A DNA stretch of 64,000 nucleotides from Natronobacterium gregoryi SP2. GTDB taxonomy: Archaea > Halobacteriota > Halobacteria > Halobacteriales > Natrialbaceae. Positions 34,451-42,903 of this stretch are shown in pieces (position 1 is the first letter of the stretch; the number at the start of each line of letters is the position of its first letter). The notes under the pieces are model-generated. The model saw only the letters and a program-made list of their open reading frames with translations, did no database searches and was not told the origin of the DNA. The translations under genes and the position numbers were made by a program. The stretch spans positions 868,001-932,000 of the forward strand of contig NC_019792.1 in the NCBI RefSeq assembly GCF_000230715.2, written 5' to 3'.

Positions 34451-35383
34451 CTACGCCCGAACGCCGAGCGGATCTGTCTCGAGAAGTACCGAGACGACTG
34501 CTGAACCGACGATCGCTGCATTTTCGATCGCCAACTCGAGACTCTCTCCGGTCCCGTCGAAACTCTCCTCGACGGACTCACCCGGTGCGGGTCGGTCGTA
34601 GTTCGCAACCGCTCGAACCGACAGGTACCGCTCGAGTACGCCGAACCGAGCCAGTGCGGTCGCCGTGGCGGCGTCTTCCATCTGTGTCGTGACGTACGGG
34701 GCGACGCCGTACTGCTCACAGAGCCACTCTACTTCGCGTGCATGCCGCGAGCCGTGCCAGAACTCGTCGCCACAGACGGTCGTCCCCGTTCGAACGGTCG
34801 TCTCGGCATCGACTGCGTCGGGATACCGGTCCTGGTAGGCACGTGCGTCGTCGTTCTCGAGAAGCGAGACTGCCTGTGCAGCGTCTAGGGCCGACTCGAC
34901 GAGGTCTGCCTCGAGACGGTGGGCGTACTCGCGTGGCCGATACGAGAGCAGATCGATGGCGGAATCGCCGCTCGAGTCCGACCGACCCCAGCGATGCTTG
35001 CGGTCCCAGTCGACGACGGCGTCGGCGACCACGACCGAGCCGAGCGCGGCCTGGTCCGGCGGTGCACCTGCGATCCCCGTCGAGAGGACGTACGCCGAGG
35101 AGAGGTCGATCGAGGGCGTCGCCAGCAACGCAGTCACCGTCGTCGCCGCGTCGCTCTTGCCGATCCCGGTCGTCGTAATCGCGACCCCCTCGTCCGTCAG
35201 GTAGAGCGGCGTGTAACAGCCCGGAACGGTGATCGCGTCGACGATATCGTGATCTTCGAGCCACGGACGGCGCTCCTCGAGTGGCGGTTCGGCTACGGCC
35301 GGCACCACTAACGCGGCCGGCGCGACGATCTCCCCATCCTCGAGTCGCCGTGGCTCCGGCACGGAAGGCTCGGGCTCGCTCAT
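34451..35383 (-). CDS. Purine nucleoside permease/phosphorylase-like (NUP family) protein
   Basis: A 310-aa protein of the nucleoside phosphorylase fold. The NUP-type pattern is visible: S-T-G-I-A-G-A-P-P-D-Q-A-A-L-G near 115, D-E-F-W-H-G in the middle and T-T-Q-M-E-D-A-A-T near 245, then A-V-A-N-Y-D-R-P. No signal peptide or membrane helix is seen, so a cytoplasmic phosphorylase or nucleosidase role is more likely than transport despite the family name. The start at 35383 fits the acidic N-terminus; upstream codons are Arg-rich shadow. Confidence 0.7.
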   Translation of the reverse strand: MSEPEPSVPEPRRLEDGEIVAPAALVVPAVAEPPLEERRPWLEDHDIVDAITVPGCYTPLYLTDEGVAITTTGIGKSDAATTVTALLATPSIDLSSAYVLSTGIAGAPPDQAALGSVVVADAVVDWDRKHRWGRSDSSGDSAIDLLSYRPREYAHRLEADLVESALDAAQAVSLLENDDARAYQDRYPDAVDAETTVRTGTTVCGDEFWHGSRHAREVEWLCEQYGVAPYVTTQMEDAATATALARFGVLERYLSVRAVANYDRPAPGESVEESFDGTGESLELAIENAAIVGSAVVSVLLETDPLGVRA

Positions 35384-35475
35384 ACGCGACCCGTGACGCC
35401 ACGTCGGTAAAGGGGCTCCGGCGTCGAACCAGTCGGACCGCAAGAACTTCGGTCGCCGTCTTCGATCCACGGACC

Positions 35476-36057
35476 GTGAGCGACGGCGACGCGCCGACAC
35501 TTGCCGACGAGAGCGTCGCCCGTGCACGAATCCACGCTCGAGAAGTCGCGAACGGCGACGGCGACTACCACCTTCCGGTCGACCTCGGGCGTCTCGAGTG
35601 GACCGTCTCCGCGCGGGCACGGCGGCGGGCAGGTGCGTGTCGGTGGAACGCGAGTTGCGAGGTGGCGACGATCGTGCTCAGCCGGCGAGCATACGAGCAG
35701 TACGACTGGCCGGCATTCGCCGCCGTCGTCCGACACGAACTCGTCCACGCCTGGGAGTTCCAGCAGTTCGGCGAGTCGGGCCACGGAAAACGGTTTCACA
35801 AACAGGCAGCCGAACTCGACGCCCCCCGCCACTGCCAGGCGTTTGCCGAACCCCGGTACCGCCTCCGGTGTCTCGAGGTGGACTGTGACTGGGAAGCGAA
35901 GCGCCACCGCGCCTCGAAACCGGTGAAGGCACCCGACCAGTACCGGTGTGGTGCCTGTGGCGGCCGGTACGAAGCCGAACACGTCTCGAGTGGACGAACG
36001 TGGTCGACCGCGAGCGGCTACGGCGGGACGAAAGCGACACTCGGCGACGGGTGGTAG
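35476..36057 (+). CDS. SprT-like zinc metalloprotease domain protein
   Basis: A 193-aa cytoplasmic protein starting at GTG 35476. The HExxH zinc site is H-E-L-V-H (87-91) in V-V-R-H-E-L-V-H-A-W, with a downstream His-rich segment G-H-G-K-R-F-H providing the third ligand. A C-terminal zinc ribbon follows (C-L-E-V-D-C and C-G-A-C-G). The architecture matches SprT/Spartan-type domains, which in eukaryotes cut DNA-protein crosslinks; the archaeal role is untested. Confidence 0.82.
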   Translation: MSDGDAPTLADESVARARIHAREVANGDGDYHLPVDLGRLEWTVSARARRRAGACRWNASCEVATIVLSRRAYEQYDWPAFAAVVRHELVHAWEFQQFGESGHGKRFHKQAAELDAPRHCQAFAEPRYRLRCLEVDCDWEAKRHRASKPVKAPDQYRCGACGGRYEAEHVSSGRTWSTASGYGGTKATLGDGW

Positions 36058-36096
36058 GTCCGAACACTTATTCGAGTCACCCGATCTGTTTCACCT

Positions 36097-36630
36097 ATGG
36101 GGATACTCGATCTGATGTTGGGTCAGGCAGACCACGGCGAACAGGGCGTCGAGGGACACTCGTACAAGCTCCCGAAAGAGACCCACGACTTCGTCTACCC
36201 CGTCGCAGTCCGCCGACGAGAACTCGAGGCGTTCGACCGGCTGATCCAGGTCGAAGCGGACGCGCCGTACCTCGAGGAGAACGTCGACGAACTCCAGGCC
36301 GTCTTCGACGACGTGCTGGAGAGCCACGAGATTGACGCGGCCAAACTGATCGAGCGGAAGCGGGCGACGAGACGCGCCGCCAGTTCCATCGTCGAGGGGT
36401 GGCTCGAGAGCGTCGAGGACGACGTCGACGTCGTCTACGTCTCCCCGGGAACCGACGAGACGCTCCGGGAGTTCGTCAAACTCTGCAAACAACGCAACGA
36501 CGAATCGGACGATCCCTTCGACGTTCCCGAGCAGATGCCGGACGCGGTGGCGCTTTTGAAACGCGTCGACGAGGCAACCGACGATCAGTACCGTGCCGTC
36601 GTCCACATCGATCTCCTGCCCGGCAACTGA
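36097..36630 (+). CDS. Conserved haloarchaeal hypothetical protein
   Basis: A 177-aa acidic, probably helical protein with no membrane segment. Residues about 35-95 are rich in Leu/Glu/Arg heptad-like spacing, and the middle contains V-V-Y-V-S-P-G-T-D-E-T. No motif allows a functional call. It starts 40 bp after the SprT-like gene on the same strand and may be co-transcribed. The IS630 element lies about 100 bp downstream. Confidence 0.6.
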   Translation: MGILDLMLGQADHGEQGVEGHSYKLPKETHDFVYPVAVRRRELEAFDRLIQVEADAPYLEENVDELQAVFDDVLESHEIDAAKLIERKRATRRAASSIVEGWLESVEDDVDVVYVSPGTDETLREFVKLCKQRNDESDDPFDVPEQMPDAVALLKRVDEATDDQYRAVVHIDLLPGN

Positions 36631-36984
36631 CGGTCACTCGCTTCGACGTGGACGGTCGGGGACCGCGGCCAGATCCGCGACGGGAGCCGACCGTGATGTC
36701 TACACTTCCAGACCTCGACGACGCCCTCACTGATAGTGATTAAGACGAACCGTTACCAGTCAAATACGGCCAGATATTTGGCTCCTTGATTGCGCTCAAA
36801 CCTCGTGGAAGGTAGTCTTTCAGCGTCGATAGAGCAGAAACAAGGCGGTACTTGAACCACTCTTGGAGCTGATCCCAGCACCCTTCGACGGCGTTTAATT
36901 CGGGGAGTTTTCACGGGAAATACCACACTTCGAGATCGTCTCCACGCACGCACGAGACCGAACTGTCTCCGACAGTTTCGGTCT

Positions 36985-37985
36985 CGCTCTTGTGTAGCAC
37001 TTTGTTGATCTCATAGCGTCGCTTTGATAGCGTGTTTGAGCGCTTCTCTCCCTGGTTTCCGCAGTAGCTTTCGTCGAAGTTGGAACGCTCGGAGATACTG
37101 TGTGAGCTTGTCTTTTGAGATGCCTCGATGAGGCGAGAGCCACGGTCGCAGCAGCGATCCGTGGCTCTCGCAGGTGTTGACGTGTACGTTTTCGTTGGCG
37201 TATTCGCCGTCGCCGTGGACGACGTATTCGCGGTCGAATGCGTCGTCCTCGGCCAGTGGATCGTAGGCACGAAATCCGTCAGTGTAGACGGTCAGTGGCT
37301 CCTTCTGACGGTTTTCGAGAAGGAGCCGAATCGTCGATTCGTCGGCTGATTTCGCTGGGATCACGTATCGGTCGCCGGTGCCACGATCGACGATCGTGAA
37401 CACCGGCGGTTTGTCCTGCTCGTACGTTCCTCGCCCACGCGTGGACAGGCCACGCGAGCGCGACTCTTGGTCGCGCTCGCGGCCTTTCAGCCCTGCAGAA
37501 ACGTAGACTTCATCGATTTCGACCGGTCCGACAAGGTCAAGCGAAGGTGCATCAAGCGCCTTCGTGAAGCGCTCGACGCGCTGATAGATCGTTTTGTACT
37601 GGACGTCGATCTCTATCTGAAGTTGACGAAGACTCGTGTTAAACCGGAGAAACGCGTAAATCGAGAACAGCCACTTTCTGAGTGCGACTTTCGAATGGGC
37701 GAAGATTGTGCCGGTCTTGTCGTTGAACGTGCGGTCGCAATTCTTACAGAGATAGCGCTGAAAGTGCCCATAGCTACCGTTCTTGACCGTCAGGTCAGAA
37801 CGGCAGCGAGGGCAAGTAACACCGTTACGCCAGCGAACCTGCTCTAACAGGTCCGCTGCGACCGATTCCGACCCAAACACATCTAGCGGGATCATGCCTA
37901 ACGGACACCGCTGACGCGGTGTCCTTGCTCTCTTCGATTCTACAGCGACAGCTGAGCAGTATCAACAATCTCCTACAGAAGAGCG
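36985..37985 (-). mobile_element. IS1595-family (ISH4-like) insertion sequence, 1001 bp
   Basis: Flanked by an exact 8-bp direct repeat TTCGGTCT (36977-36984 and 37986-37993). The inverted ends are CGCTCTTGTGTAGCA on the left and, on the other strand, CGCTCTTCTGTAGGA on the right, with TTGTTGAT shared further in. Size, 8-bp duplication and transposase fit the ISH4-type group of IS1595. Removing element and duplicate restores the IS630 frame. Confidence 0.9.
37011..37895 (-). CDS. IS1595-family transposase
   Basis: A 294-aa intact transposase. The N-terminal zinc ribbon has Cys28, Cys31, Cys50 and Cys53 (C-P-R-C and C-K-N-C). The DDE-type core shows Asp128 in V-E-I-D-E-V-Y, Asp206 in V-Y-T-D-G-F-R-A-Y and Glu243 in H-V-N-T-C-E-S, typical of the family. 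The gene ends 26 bp from the left end of the element. A complete frame and ends suggest the element may still be mobile. Confidence 0.93.
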   Translation of the reverse strand: MIPLDVFGSESVAADLLEQVRWRNGVTCPRCRSDLTVKNGSYGHFQRYLCKNCDRTFNDKTGTIFAHSKVALRKWLFSIYAFLRFNTSLRQLQIEIDVQYKTIYQRVERFTKALDAPSLDLVGPVEIDEVYVSAGLKGRERDQESRSRGLSTRGRGTYEQDKPPVFTIVDRGTGDRYVIPAKSADESTIRLLLENRQKEPLTVYTDGFRAYDPLAEDDAFDREYVVHGDGEYANENVHVNTCESHGSLLRPWLSPHRGISKDKLTQYLRAFQLRRKLLRKPGREALKHAIKATL

Positions 37986-38862
37986 TTCGGTCTTGCGCTC
38001 ACCGCTTACGTGTTCCCAGAGATCCCTCGCGTAGAAGTAGCCCGCTCGGTCCAAAAACACCACTAACTCATCACCGAACTTGTCGGTTAACGCCTCTAAA
38101 AGCCGAATACCGTGCTTTCGTGTGAGGTTCTCTTCTGTTCAGCAGAAGAAGCTGTCACCGTCGTCGGTGACCGCGCCTAGTACTGTCACCGACTTCCAAG
38201 ATGTTGCAGTCTCTATTGACGGATTTGAGCCGATCGGATACCATCCACGCCGCTGAACGGTTCCGACGTGTTTGGTAAACTGGTCGACGGCAACGACGGT
38301 TTTCTCGCTCAGTTCGGGTCGTTTTTTTCGGCTGTCTCTTGAAATTCGGCTTTCTCTTTGGGATCAGCCTCGTAGTGTTGAGGCCGTGCTGTCCGCAAGG
38401 ACAGCCCGGCCTCTCTCAACAACTCGTACGCGTAGTTCTCGTGGTATTCGACGCCGTACTCCTCTTTGACGTGGTGAAGCAGAAGCTTCGCTGACCACGC
38501 TTGCTGATCGTAGCCAAGTTCAGTTGGTGACTGCTGCAACTGTTCGAATAGTTGCTCGCGGTCTTGTCCCTCGATCTTTGCTGGGCCTCCTGGTCGAGGA
38601 GCATCGTAGGGAGCTTGTTCGATCGGTTCTTCCTCGAACCGATCGAGCCAGTTGCGAATCGTTTTCTCGACGACACCGTGGCGGTCAGCCAGCGTATTCA
38701 GTTGATCGCCTTGCTTGCGCCCGATCGCCGCGAGAACACGTTCTCGCGGCTTGCCTTCGTCTATCTGATCTTTGAGCTCGTAGAGTTCCTCAAGTGTGAC
38801 CTCGTCGAGCCGACCCATTACCGGCTCTACAACACCCGCCGGTAAATAACTTCCTTAATCAC

Positions 38863-38943
38863 TATGAGACGGGTTGCTGTCCGTCAGTCCCGGTGCAACC
38901 ACGCCCCAGGTTACACCGAGGCATCCGAAGCAATCCGTATCAG
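38863..38943. repeat. Dispersed palindromic repeat, copy 5
   Basis: TATGAGACGGGTTGCTGTCC with GTCAGTCCCGG on the left; GAAGCAATCCGTATCAG on the right. The inner arms are more degenerate than in other copies. It touches the IS630 end on one side, and its TGATACGG end (minus strand) supplies the stop codon of the next gene. Confidence 0.68.
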
Positions 38944-39560
38944 TCTTCGTATGAGAGCAGCCGGTCCGCGTTGCCCGCGAGACGGGTCGCGCGCTCGCCA
39001 AACGAGTCGGCGTACCTGACGACGAGCAACAGGACAGTTGCGGGACGCCGGACCTCGTAGCCGTCTTCTCGGGAGAGCAGCCCTGCCTCCTCGAGTTCGC
39101 CTGCGTACTTGCTGACCGTCGGCGGGGAGACATCGAGCACGTCCGCGAGGTCGCCGGCGGTCGCGTCCGGCGCGACCAGCAGTTCGATCAGCATTCCGCG
39201 GGCCGTTTCCCGTCGCAGGTAGCCCAACGCTCGCTTCTCGAACTCGTCGAACCGCCCTGCCGGAACGAACCGCTTGTAGTCGCCGTCGCTGTAGCGTTCG
39301 ATCGCCTCGCCGTCCTCGAGTCGGCGCAGGTGGTGCTGGGTCTCGCCGGTCCCGAGCTGGAGGTCGTCGCGAATCTTCGAGAAGTGCGCCCCAGGAGTCG
39401 TCGAGAGATAGCCTCGGATCGCGTTACGGGCGTCGCTATCGCCGTCGTCCGTCGCGGCCGCCTTCTCGGAGAAACCGGCGATTGGAGCGGTCGCACCGAG
39501 GGCAGCGAAGCGGCGCAGGGTCGCTCGTTTCTCGTCGTCGACCCCGTCGGGCGATGGCAT
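38940..39560 (-). CDS. Two-module winged-helix transcription regulator
   Basis: A 206-aa protein with two winged-helix segments: about 45-105 (A-R-N-A-I-R-G-Y-L then G-E-T-Q-H-H-L-R-R-L) and about 118-165 (M-L-I-E-L-L then S-P-P-T-V-S-K-Y-A-G-E-L). The double MarR/ArsR-like layout is common in haloarchaeal regulators. The N-terminus contains L-R-R-F-A-A-L-G-A followed by a hydrophobic stretch, which resembles a weak Tat or membrane segment. The TGA stop lies within the terminal TGATACGG of the adjacent palindrome. Targets are unknown. Confidence 0.75.
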   Translation of the reverse strand: MPSPDGVDDEKRATLRRFAALGATAPIAGFSEKAAATDDGDSDARNAIRGYLSTTPGAHFSKIRDDLQLGTGETQHHLRRLEDGEAIERYSDGDYKRFVPAGRFDEFEKRALGYLRRETARGMLIELLVAPDATAGDLADVLDVSPPTVSKYAGELEEAGLLSREDGYEVRRPATVLLLVVRYADSFGERATRLAGNADRLLSYED

Positions 39561-39728
39561 GTCTGTCTACCGTCCGAAAGGGGTTCCGGCGTAAAACAGG
39601 TTTCGCTCGGCTTCCTTCTCTGAATCGTGACCGTCACGGCTCTCGATCCGTTGCTAGCGGTACTCCACCGACTGGCAGTGCTGACGCGGTGCTCTCGTCC
39701 ACTCTGTCCCTACCGGCTGCTCGACGGG

Positions 39729-39811
39729 AGCATACGGACTGCTGTCCCGGCGCGACCGCAGGCGGGCGTGCGGGCCCGCCGGAACTGACATCCAGCAAAC
39801 CGTATCACTCA
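39729..39811. repeat. Dispersed palindromic repeat, copy 6
   Basis: The left arm is CATACGGACTGCTGTCCCGG then CGCGACCGC; the right arm is GGGCCCGCCGGAACTG then CCAGCAAACCGTATCA. It lies downstream of the SPFH gene and upstream of the HTH regulator start. About 150 bp on its left and 95 bp on its right hold no gene. Confidence 0.72.
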
Positions 39812-39907
39812 CGCTACTATCTAAACAGCGAATAAATGTCACACGAACACCGAACCCAGACACATCGTCGCCGAAACATTGTGGAACGCCCGACGATCGG
39901 CAGCCGA

Positions 39908-41059
39908 TCAGTCGTCTTGGGTCTCTTCGGCTGCCGGATTGGCTTCCTTGAAGTCCTGATCCATCTCCTCGATCACTTCTTCAGGATCGGAGATATTACC
40001 GGGGTCCTGCCCTTCCTTGATCGCCTGCGCTTCTTGTTCCATCGCCTCGACATCCATCTCGGCTTCCTCGTCAATCTCGCCGATAATCTCGGCGATGTCG
40101 TCCAGGCCGATCAGTTCGCGGGTCTCTTCGTCGAAATCGAGGGCCTCGAGTTCGTCCGTCTCCTCGGCGACGTCGCTACCCGAAAGGTGTTTGCCGTAGC
40201 GGCCGACCATCGACGTGAGTTCCTGTGGGAGGACGAACGTCGTCGACTCGCTTTGACCGATCTCGGTCAGCGCGTCCATCCCCTTGTCGATGACCGCGCG
40301 TTCGCCCATCGATTCCGCAGAGCGAGCGCGCAGGACCGTCGAAATCGCGTCACCCTGTGCCTCGAGAATCTGGCTCTGCTTTTCACCCTGGGCACGGATG
40401 ATCTCGGACTGCTTGTCACCTTCTGCCTTCTCGACGGCACTGCGGCGTTCACCCTGTGCCTCGAGAATCATGGCACGACGCTTTCGCTCCGCGGAGGTCT
40501 GTTGCTCCATCGCGCGCTGGACGTCTTTCGATGGGTTGACCTCGCGGACTTCGACGCTCTCGACGCGAATCCCCCACTCGTCTGTGGGTTCGTCGAGTTC
40601 GTTGCGGATCTTCGCGTTGATCTGCTGGCGTTTGTTCAGCGTGTCGTCCAGTTCCATATCACCCAGCACGGCACGCAGGGTGGTCTGAGCGAGGTTCGAG
40701 ACGGCTTTCTTGTAGTCGTCGACCTCGAGGAACGCCTTCTTGGCGTCCATCACCTTGATGTAGACGACGGCGTCGGCGGTCACGGGCGAGTTGTCGCGCG
40801 TGATCGCTTCCTGTCGCGGGACATCAAGCGTCTGTGTTCGCATGTCGAACCGATAGGTGTTCGAGACGAACGGCGGGACGAAGTTGATACCCGGCTCGAG
40901 GAGTTTCCGGTACTCTCCGAAGACCGTCAGGGCTCGTTTCTCGTACGCGTCGACGATCTCGATCGCGCTGAGTAGCGCGGCGATGACGACGACGAGAACG
41001 AGGGCTCCGACGAACAACAGTGCACCGCCGGTTTGCATGGGGAACAGTTCTACGACCAT
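39908..41059 (-). CDS. SPFH/Band 7 (stomatin-like) membrane protein
   Basis: A 383-aa membrane-anchored scaffold protein. One N-terminal helix (about 12-34) precedes an SPFH domain (about 38-200) with G-I-N-F-V-P-P-F-V and D-V-P-R-Q-E-A-I-T-R-D-N. A long Glu/Ala/Arg coiled coil with repeated E-A-Q-G-[ED] units (about 205-270) follows, then an acidic tail. Such proteins oligomerise in membrane microdomains. The NfeD-like gene lies 89 bp upstream on the same strand, the usual pairing. A Met at residue 8 is an alternative start. Confidence 0.9.
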   Translation of the reverse strand: MVVELFPMQTGGALLFVGALVLVVVIAALLSAIEIVDAYEKRALTVFGEYRKLLEPGINFVPPFVSNTYRFDMRTQTLDVPRQEAITRDNSPVTADAVVYIKVMDAKKAFLEVDDYKKAVSNLAQTTLRAVLGDMELDDTLNKRQQINAKIRNELDEPTDEWGIRVESVEVREVNPSKDVQRAMEQQTSAERKRRAMILEAQGERRSAVEKAEGDKQSEIIRAQGEKQSQILEAQGDAISTVLRARSAESMGERAVIDKGMDALTEIGQSESTTFVLPQELTSMVGRYGKHLSGSDVAEETDELEALDFDEETRELIGLDDIAEIIGEIDEEAEMDVEAMEQEAQAIKEGQDPGNISDPEEVIEEMDQDFKEANPAAEETQDD

Positions 41060-41148
41060 GCTCCGTCGTTGTAGCGGTAAAGTGAAAAGCGTTCCCTTGT
41101 TTGAGAGACATGTCAGCGGTGAGGGGCCGGGTTCGAAACCGGTCGGGG

Positions 41149-41742
41149 TTACGACTCCGTTTCGGTTTCGACTTCGGGATCGTCGTCCGACTCGCTCGAG
41201 GTGTGTCCCTCAGAGTCTTCGCTCTGGGGCTGGTCCTGTGTGTTGGCAAGCGCCCGGTCGATCTCGTCCTCGCCGATCGCACCGAGCGATTCGACCGTGA
41301 GGACGTTGCCGCCGCCGGGATCGAGGACGATGATCTCGTCGCCCTCGTCGATCGTGCCGCTCGTCGTCCGAGCACTATAATAGGGTGCGAACCCGCCCTG
41401 ATCGAGTTTCACCTCGCCCTCCCGAGTCGTGATCTCCGTGGTCGCGTAGCCAGTCACGCCGGCAAGCGAATCAGAATCGGAGGTCTGGGCCGTTCCTTTG
41501 CCGCCATAGAAGTCGAACTCGTTGTAGACGTACGCCGCGACGGCACCGATGGCAAGCGTCAGCGCTGCCAGAATGAACAGGCTCACCGGGCCCGGGAATA
41601 GTATGCCGATCAATCCTGCGCCGACGAGAGCGACCCCGATGACGATGAGGTGTGCACCCGGAGAGAGCGCCTCTAGCGCCATCAGTACGAGCCCCACCGA
41701 CAGGAGCAAAAGCGGCACGTTCCCCAAGAGGGCATCGAGCAT
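41149..41742 (-). CDS. NfeD-like membrane protein
   Basis: A 197-aa protein with three or four N-terminal helices (about 8-80) and a soluble OB-fold domain (about 92-155, G-V-T-G-Y-A-T-T-E-I then G-D-E-I-I-V-L-D-P). This is the short NfeD form without the ClpP-like protease. The Ser/Asp/Glu-rich tail is probably disordered. It is the first gene of the NfeD-SPFH pair, both thought to organise membrane domains. A TATA-like AACATTTAATC on the minus strand lies just upstream. Confidence 0.87.
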   Translation of the reverse strand: MLDALLGNVPLLLLSVGLVLMALEALSPGAHLIVIGVALVGAGLIGILFPGPVSLFILAALTLAIGAVAAYVYNEFDFYGGKGTAQTSDSDSLAGVTGYATTEITTREGEVKLDQGGFAPYYSARTTSGTIDEGDEIIVLDPGGGNVLTVESLGAIGEDEIDRALANTQDQPQSEDSEGHTSSESDDDPEVETETES

Positions 41743-41830
41743 ATCCTTGGATAAGGGCTCACCCCGATTAAATGTTTATCGCCGGTTGAGGACCAACCCC
41801 GGAACGAACCGAACGCGCCGACAGCGGCGT

Positions 41831-42805
41831 TTACTCCGACGACCCGTTCCTGATCGTCGTGTGTGCCCCGATCAACGCGCCCGCCAGATCCAGATCCTCG
41901 AGGTGAGTCCCCTGGTCGATGATCGACCGGCGGATGTCACCGTTCCGGACCGTCGCACCAGGGAACACCACCGTGTGCTCGAGGTGTGTATCCTCGAGCG
42001 TGACGCCGTCCATCACGTGGACGTTGTCGCCGACCGTCGCGTTCTCGAGGGTCGCCGACTCCGCGACCAGCGAGTTACCGTCGAGATGCCAGGAGACGGC
42101 ATCGAGGTAGCTCTCGGGTGTCCCGATATCGAACCACGCGCCTTCGAACGTATAGGCGTAGGTCGGCTCCCGGCTCTGAAGCCACTGGACGAACCAGCCG
42201 GGTTCGTCGGGGTTGTTACCTTCCTCGAGGTAGGTCGGCAGCAGGGACAGGGCGTCTTCGGGGAATGCATAGCAGGCGATCGAGACCAGCGTACTCCTGG
42301 GGTCGTCGGGTTTCTCCTGGAAGTCGACGACGCGGTCGCCCTCGAGTTCGACCAGCCCGTAGGACTTGGCCTTCTCCCGGGAGCCGACGTCGTAGGCGGC
42401 CAGCGTCGGCGCGTCCTGCTGGTCGAAGTAGTCGAGGAAGTCGGTGACGTCGAAGCTGATCAGGTTGTCTCCGGCGATGACCAGCAGGTCGTCGTCGACT
42501 CCCTCGCGGTCGATCAACTGCGCGAGCGCGCCGACGACGCCGAACTTCTCGTCTTCGTCGGTCGTCTCTTCGATCGAGAGCTGTGGTTTCTCGAACTCAC
42601 GTTCCGCGAGGTGGCTCTCGAAGTCCGGGGCGAATCGCTCGTTAGTGCTGACGTAGACGTCGTCGATCCGATCGTCTTCCTCGAGCTCCGTGAAGATGCG
42701 ATCGACGACCGTCGAGTCGCCGATCGGGAGGAACATCTTGGGCCGATGTTTCGTGATCGGCCACATGCGGGTCGCGTATCCACCCGCGAGAACCACGGCC
42801 TTCAT
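41831..42805 (-). CDS. Sugar nucleotidyltransferase (glucose-1-phosphate thymidylyltransferase-like)
   Basis: A 324-aa enzyme that joins a sugar 1-phosphate to NTP. The N-terminus L-A-G-G-Y-A-T-R-M-W-P-I-T-K-H-R-P-K is the nucleotide-binding signature, with Thr-Arg in place of the usual Gly-Thr-Arg variant. A-G-D-N holds the metal-binding Asp, E-K-P the sugar site and W-F-D-I-G-T-P the product site. The last 80 residues form a short left-handed beta-helix. It probably feeds glycan synthesis for glycoproteins. The exact sugar is not determined. ATG 42805 fits the family start. Confidence 0.88.
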   Translation of the reverse strand: MKAVVLAGGYATRMWPITKHRPKMFLPIGDSTVVDRIFTELEEDDRIDDVYVSTNERFAPDFESHLAEREFEKPQLSIEETTDEDEKFGVVGALAQLIDREGVDDDLLVIAGDNLISFDVTDFLDYFDQQDAPTLAAYDVGSREKAKSYGLVELEGDRVVDFQEKPDDPRSTLVSIACYAFPEDALSLLPTYLEEGNNPDEPGWFVQWLQSREPTYAYTFEGAWFDIGTPESYLDAVSWHLDGNSLVAESATLENATVGDNVHVMDGVTLEDTHLEHTVVFPGATVRNGDIRRSIIDQGTHLEDLDLAGALIGAHTTIRNGSSE

Positions 42806-42903
42806 GGCCTCGGATTCGACGGACGGATGTAAGTCACTTGCCCTTTCAGCGATGTCGGCGACGACCCGGCATCCATAAACGCCCGAACCACGTTCCCTCG
42901 AGT

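Larger units (their letters stand above)
36740..38818 (-). pseudogene. IS630 transposase with -1 frameshift site, two nonsense codons and an IS insertion
   Basis: The first frame (ATG 38818) encodes the HTH half and ends at a TGA just after the run of seven A at 38328-38322. The heptamer A-AAA-AAC there is a standard -1 slippery site, and the -1 frame continues as R-P-E-L-S-E-K-T-V-V-A-V-D with the first catalytic Asp, then F-L-D-R-A-G-Y with the second. TGA codons at 38141-38139 (in place of Trp) and 36913-36911 break the frame. The IS1595 element splits it at G-E-R-K-T-E. The final part has L-P-E-L-N-A-V-E-G-C-W with the third acidic residue and ends at 36740. It is inactive. Confidence 0.85.
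36736..38862 (-). mobile_element. IS630-family insertion sequence, interrupted by an IS1595-family element
   Basis: The inverted ends begin GTGATTAAG on both sides (36736 inward and 38862 inward on the other strand) and end near TTACC. The element is bordered by TA on both sides (36734-36735 and 38863-38864), the TA duplication typical of IS630. Without the 1001-bp insert and its duplicate it is about 1.12 kb, normal for the family. It landed directly beside a palindromic repeat. Confidence 0.82.

Noticed and set aside
37900-37925. GGACACCGCTGACGCGGTGTCC as the IS1595 terminus
   Set aside because: It is a local hairpin inside the element, near the transposase start. The true end is fixed by the 8-bp duplication at 37986-37993 and the matching inverted repeat.
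39729-39811. Palindrome copies as simple transcription terminators
   Set aside because: Arms are long and GC-rich but no T-run follows, and several copies are not downstream of a gene end. The tnpB insertion shows mobility, although a secondary terminator role remains possible.
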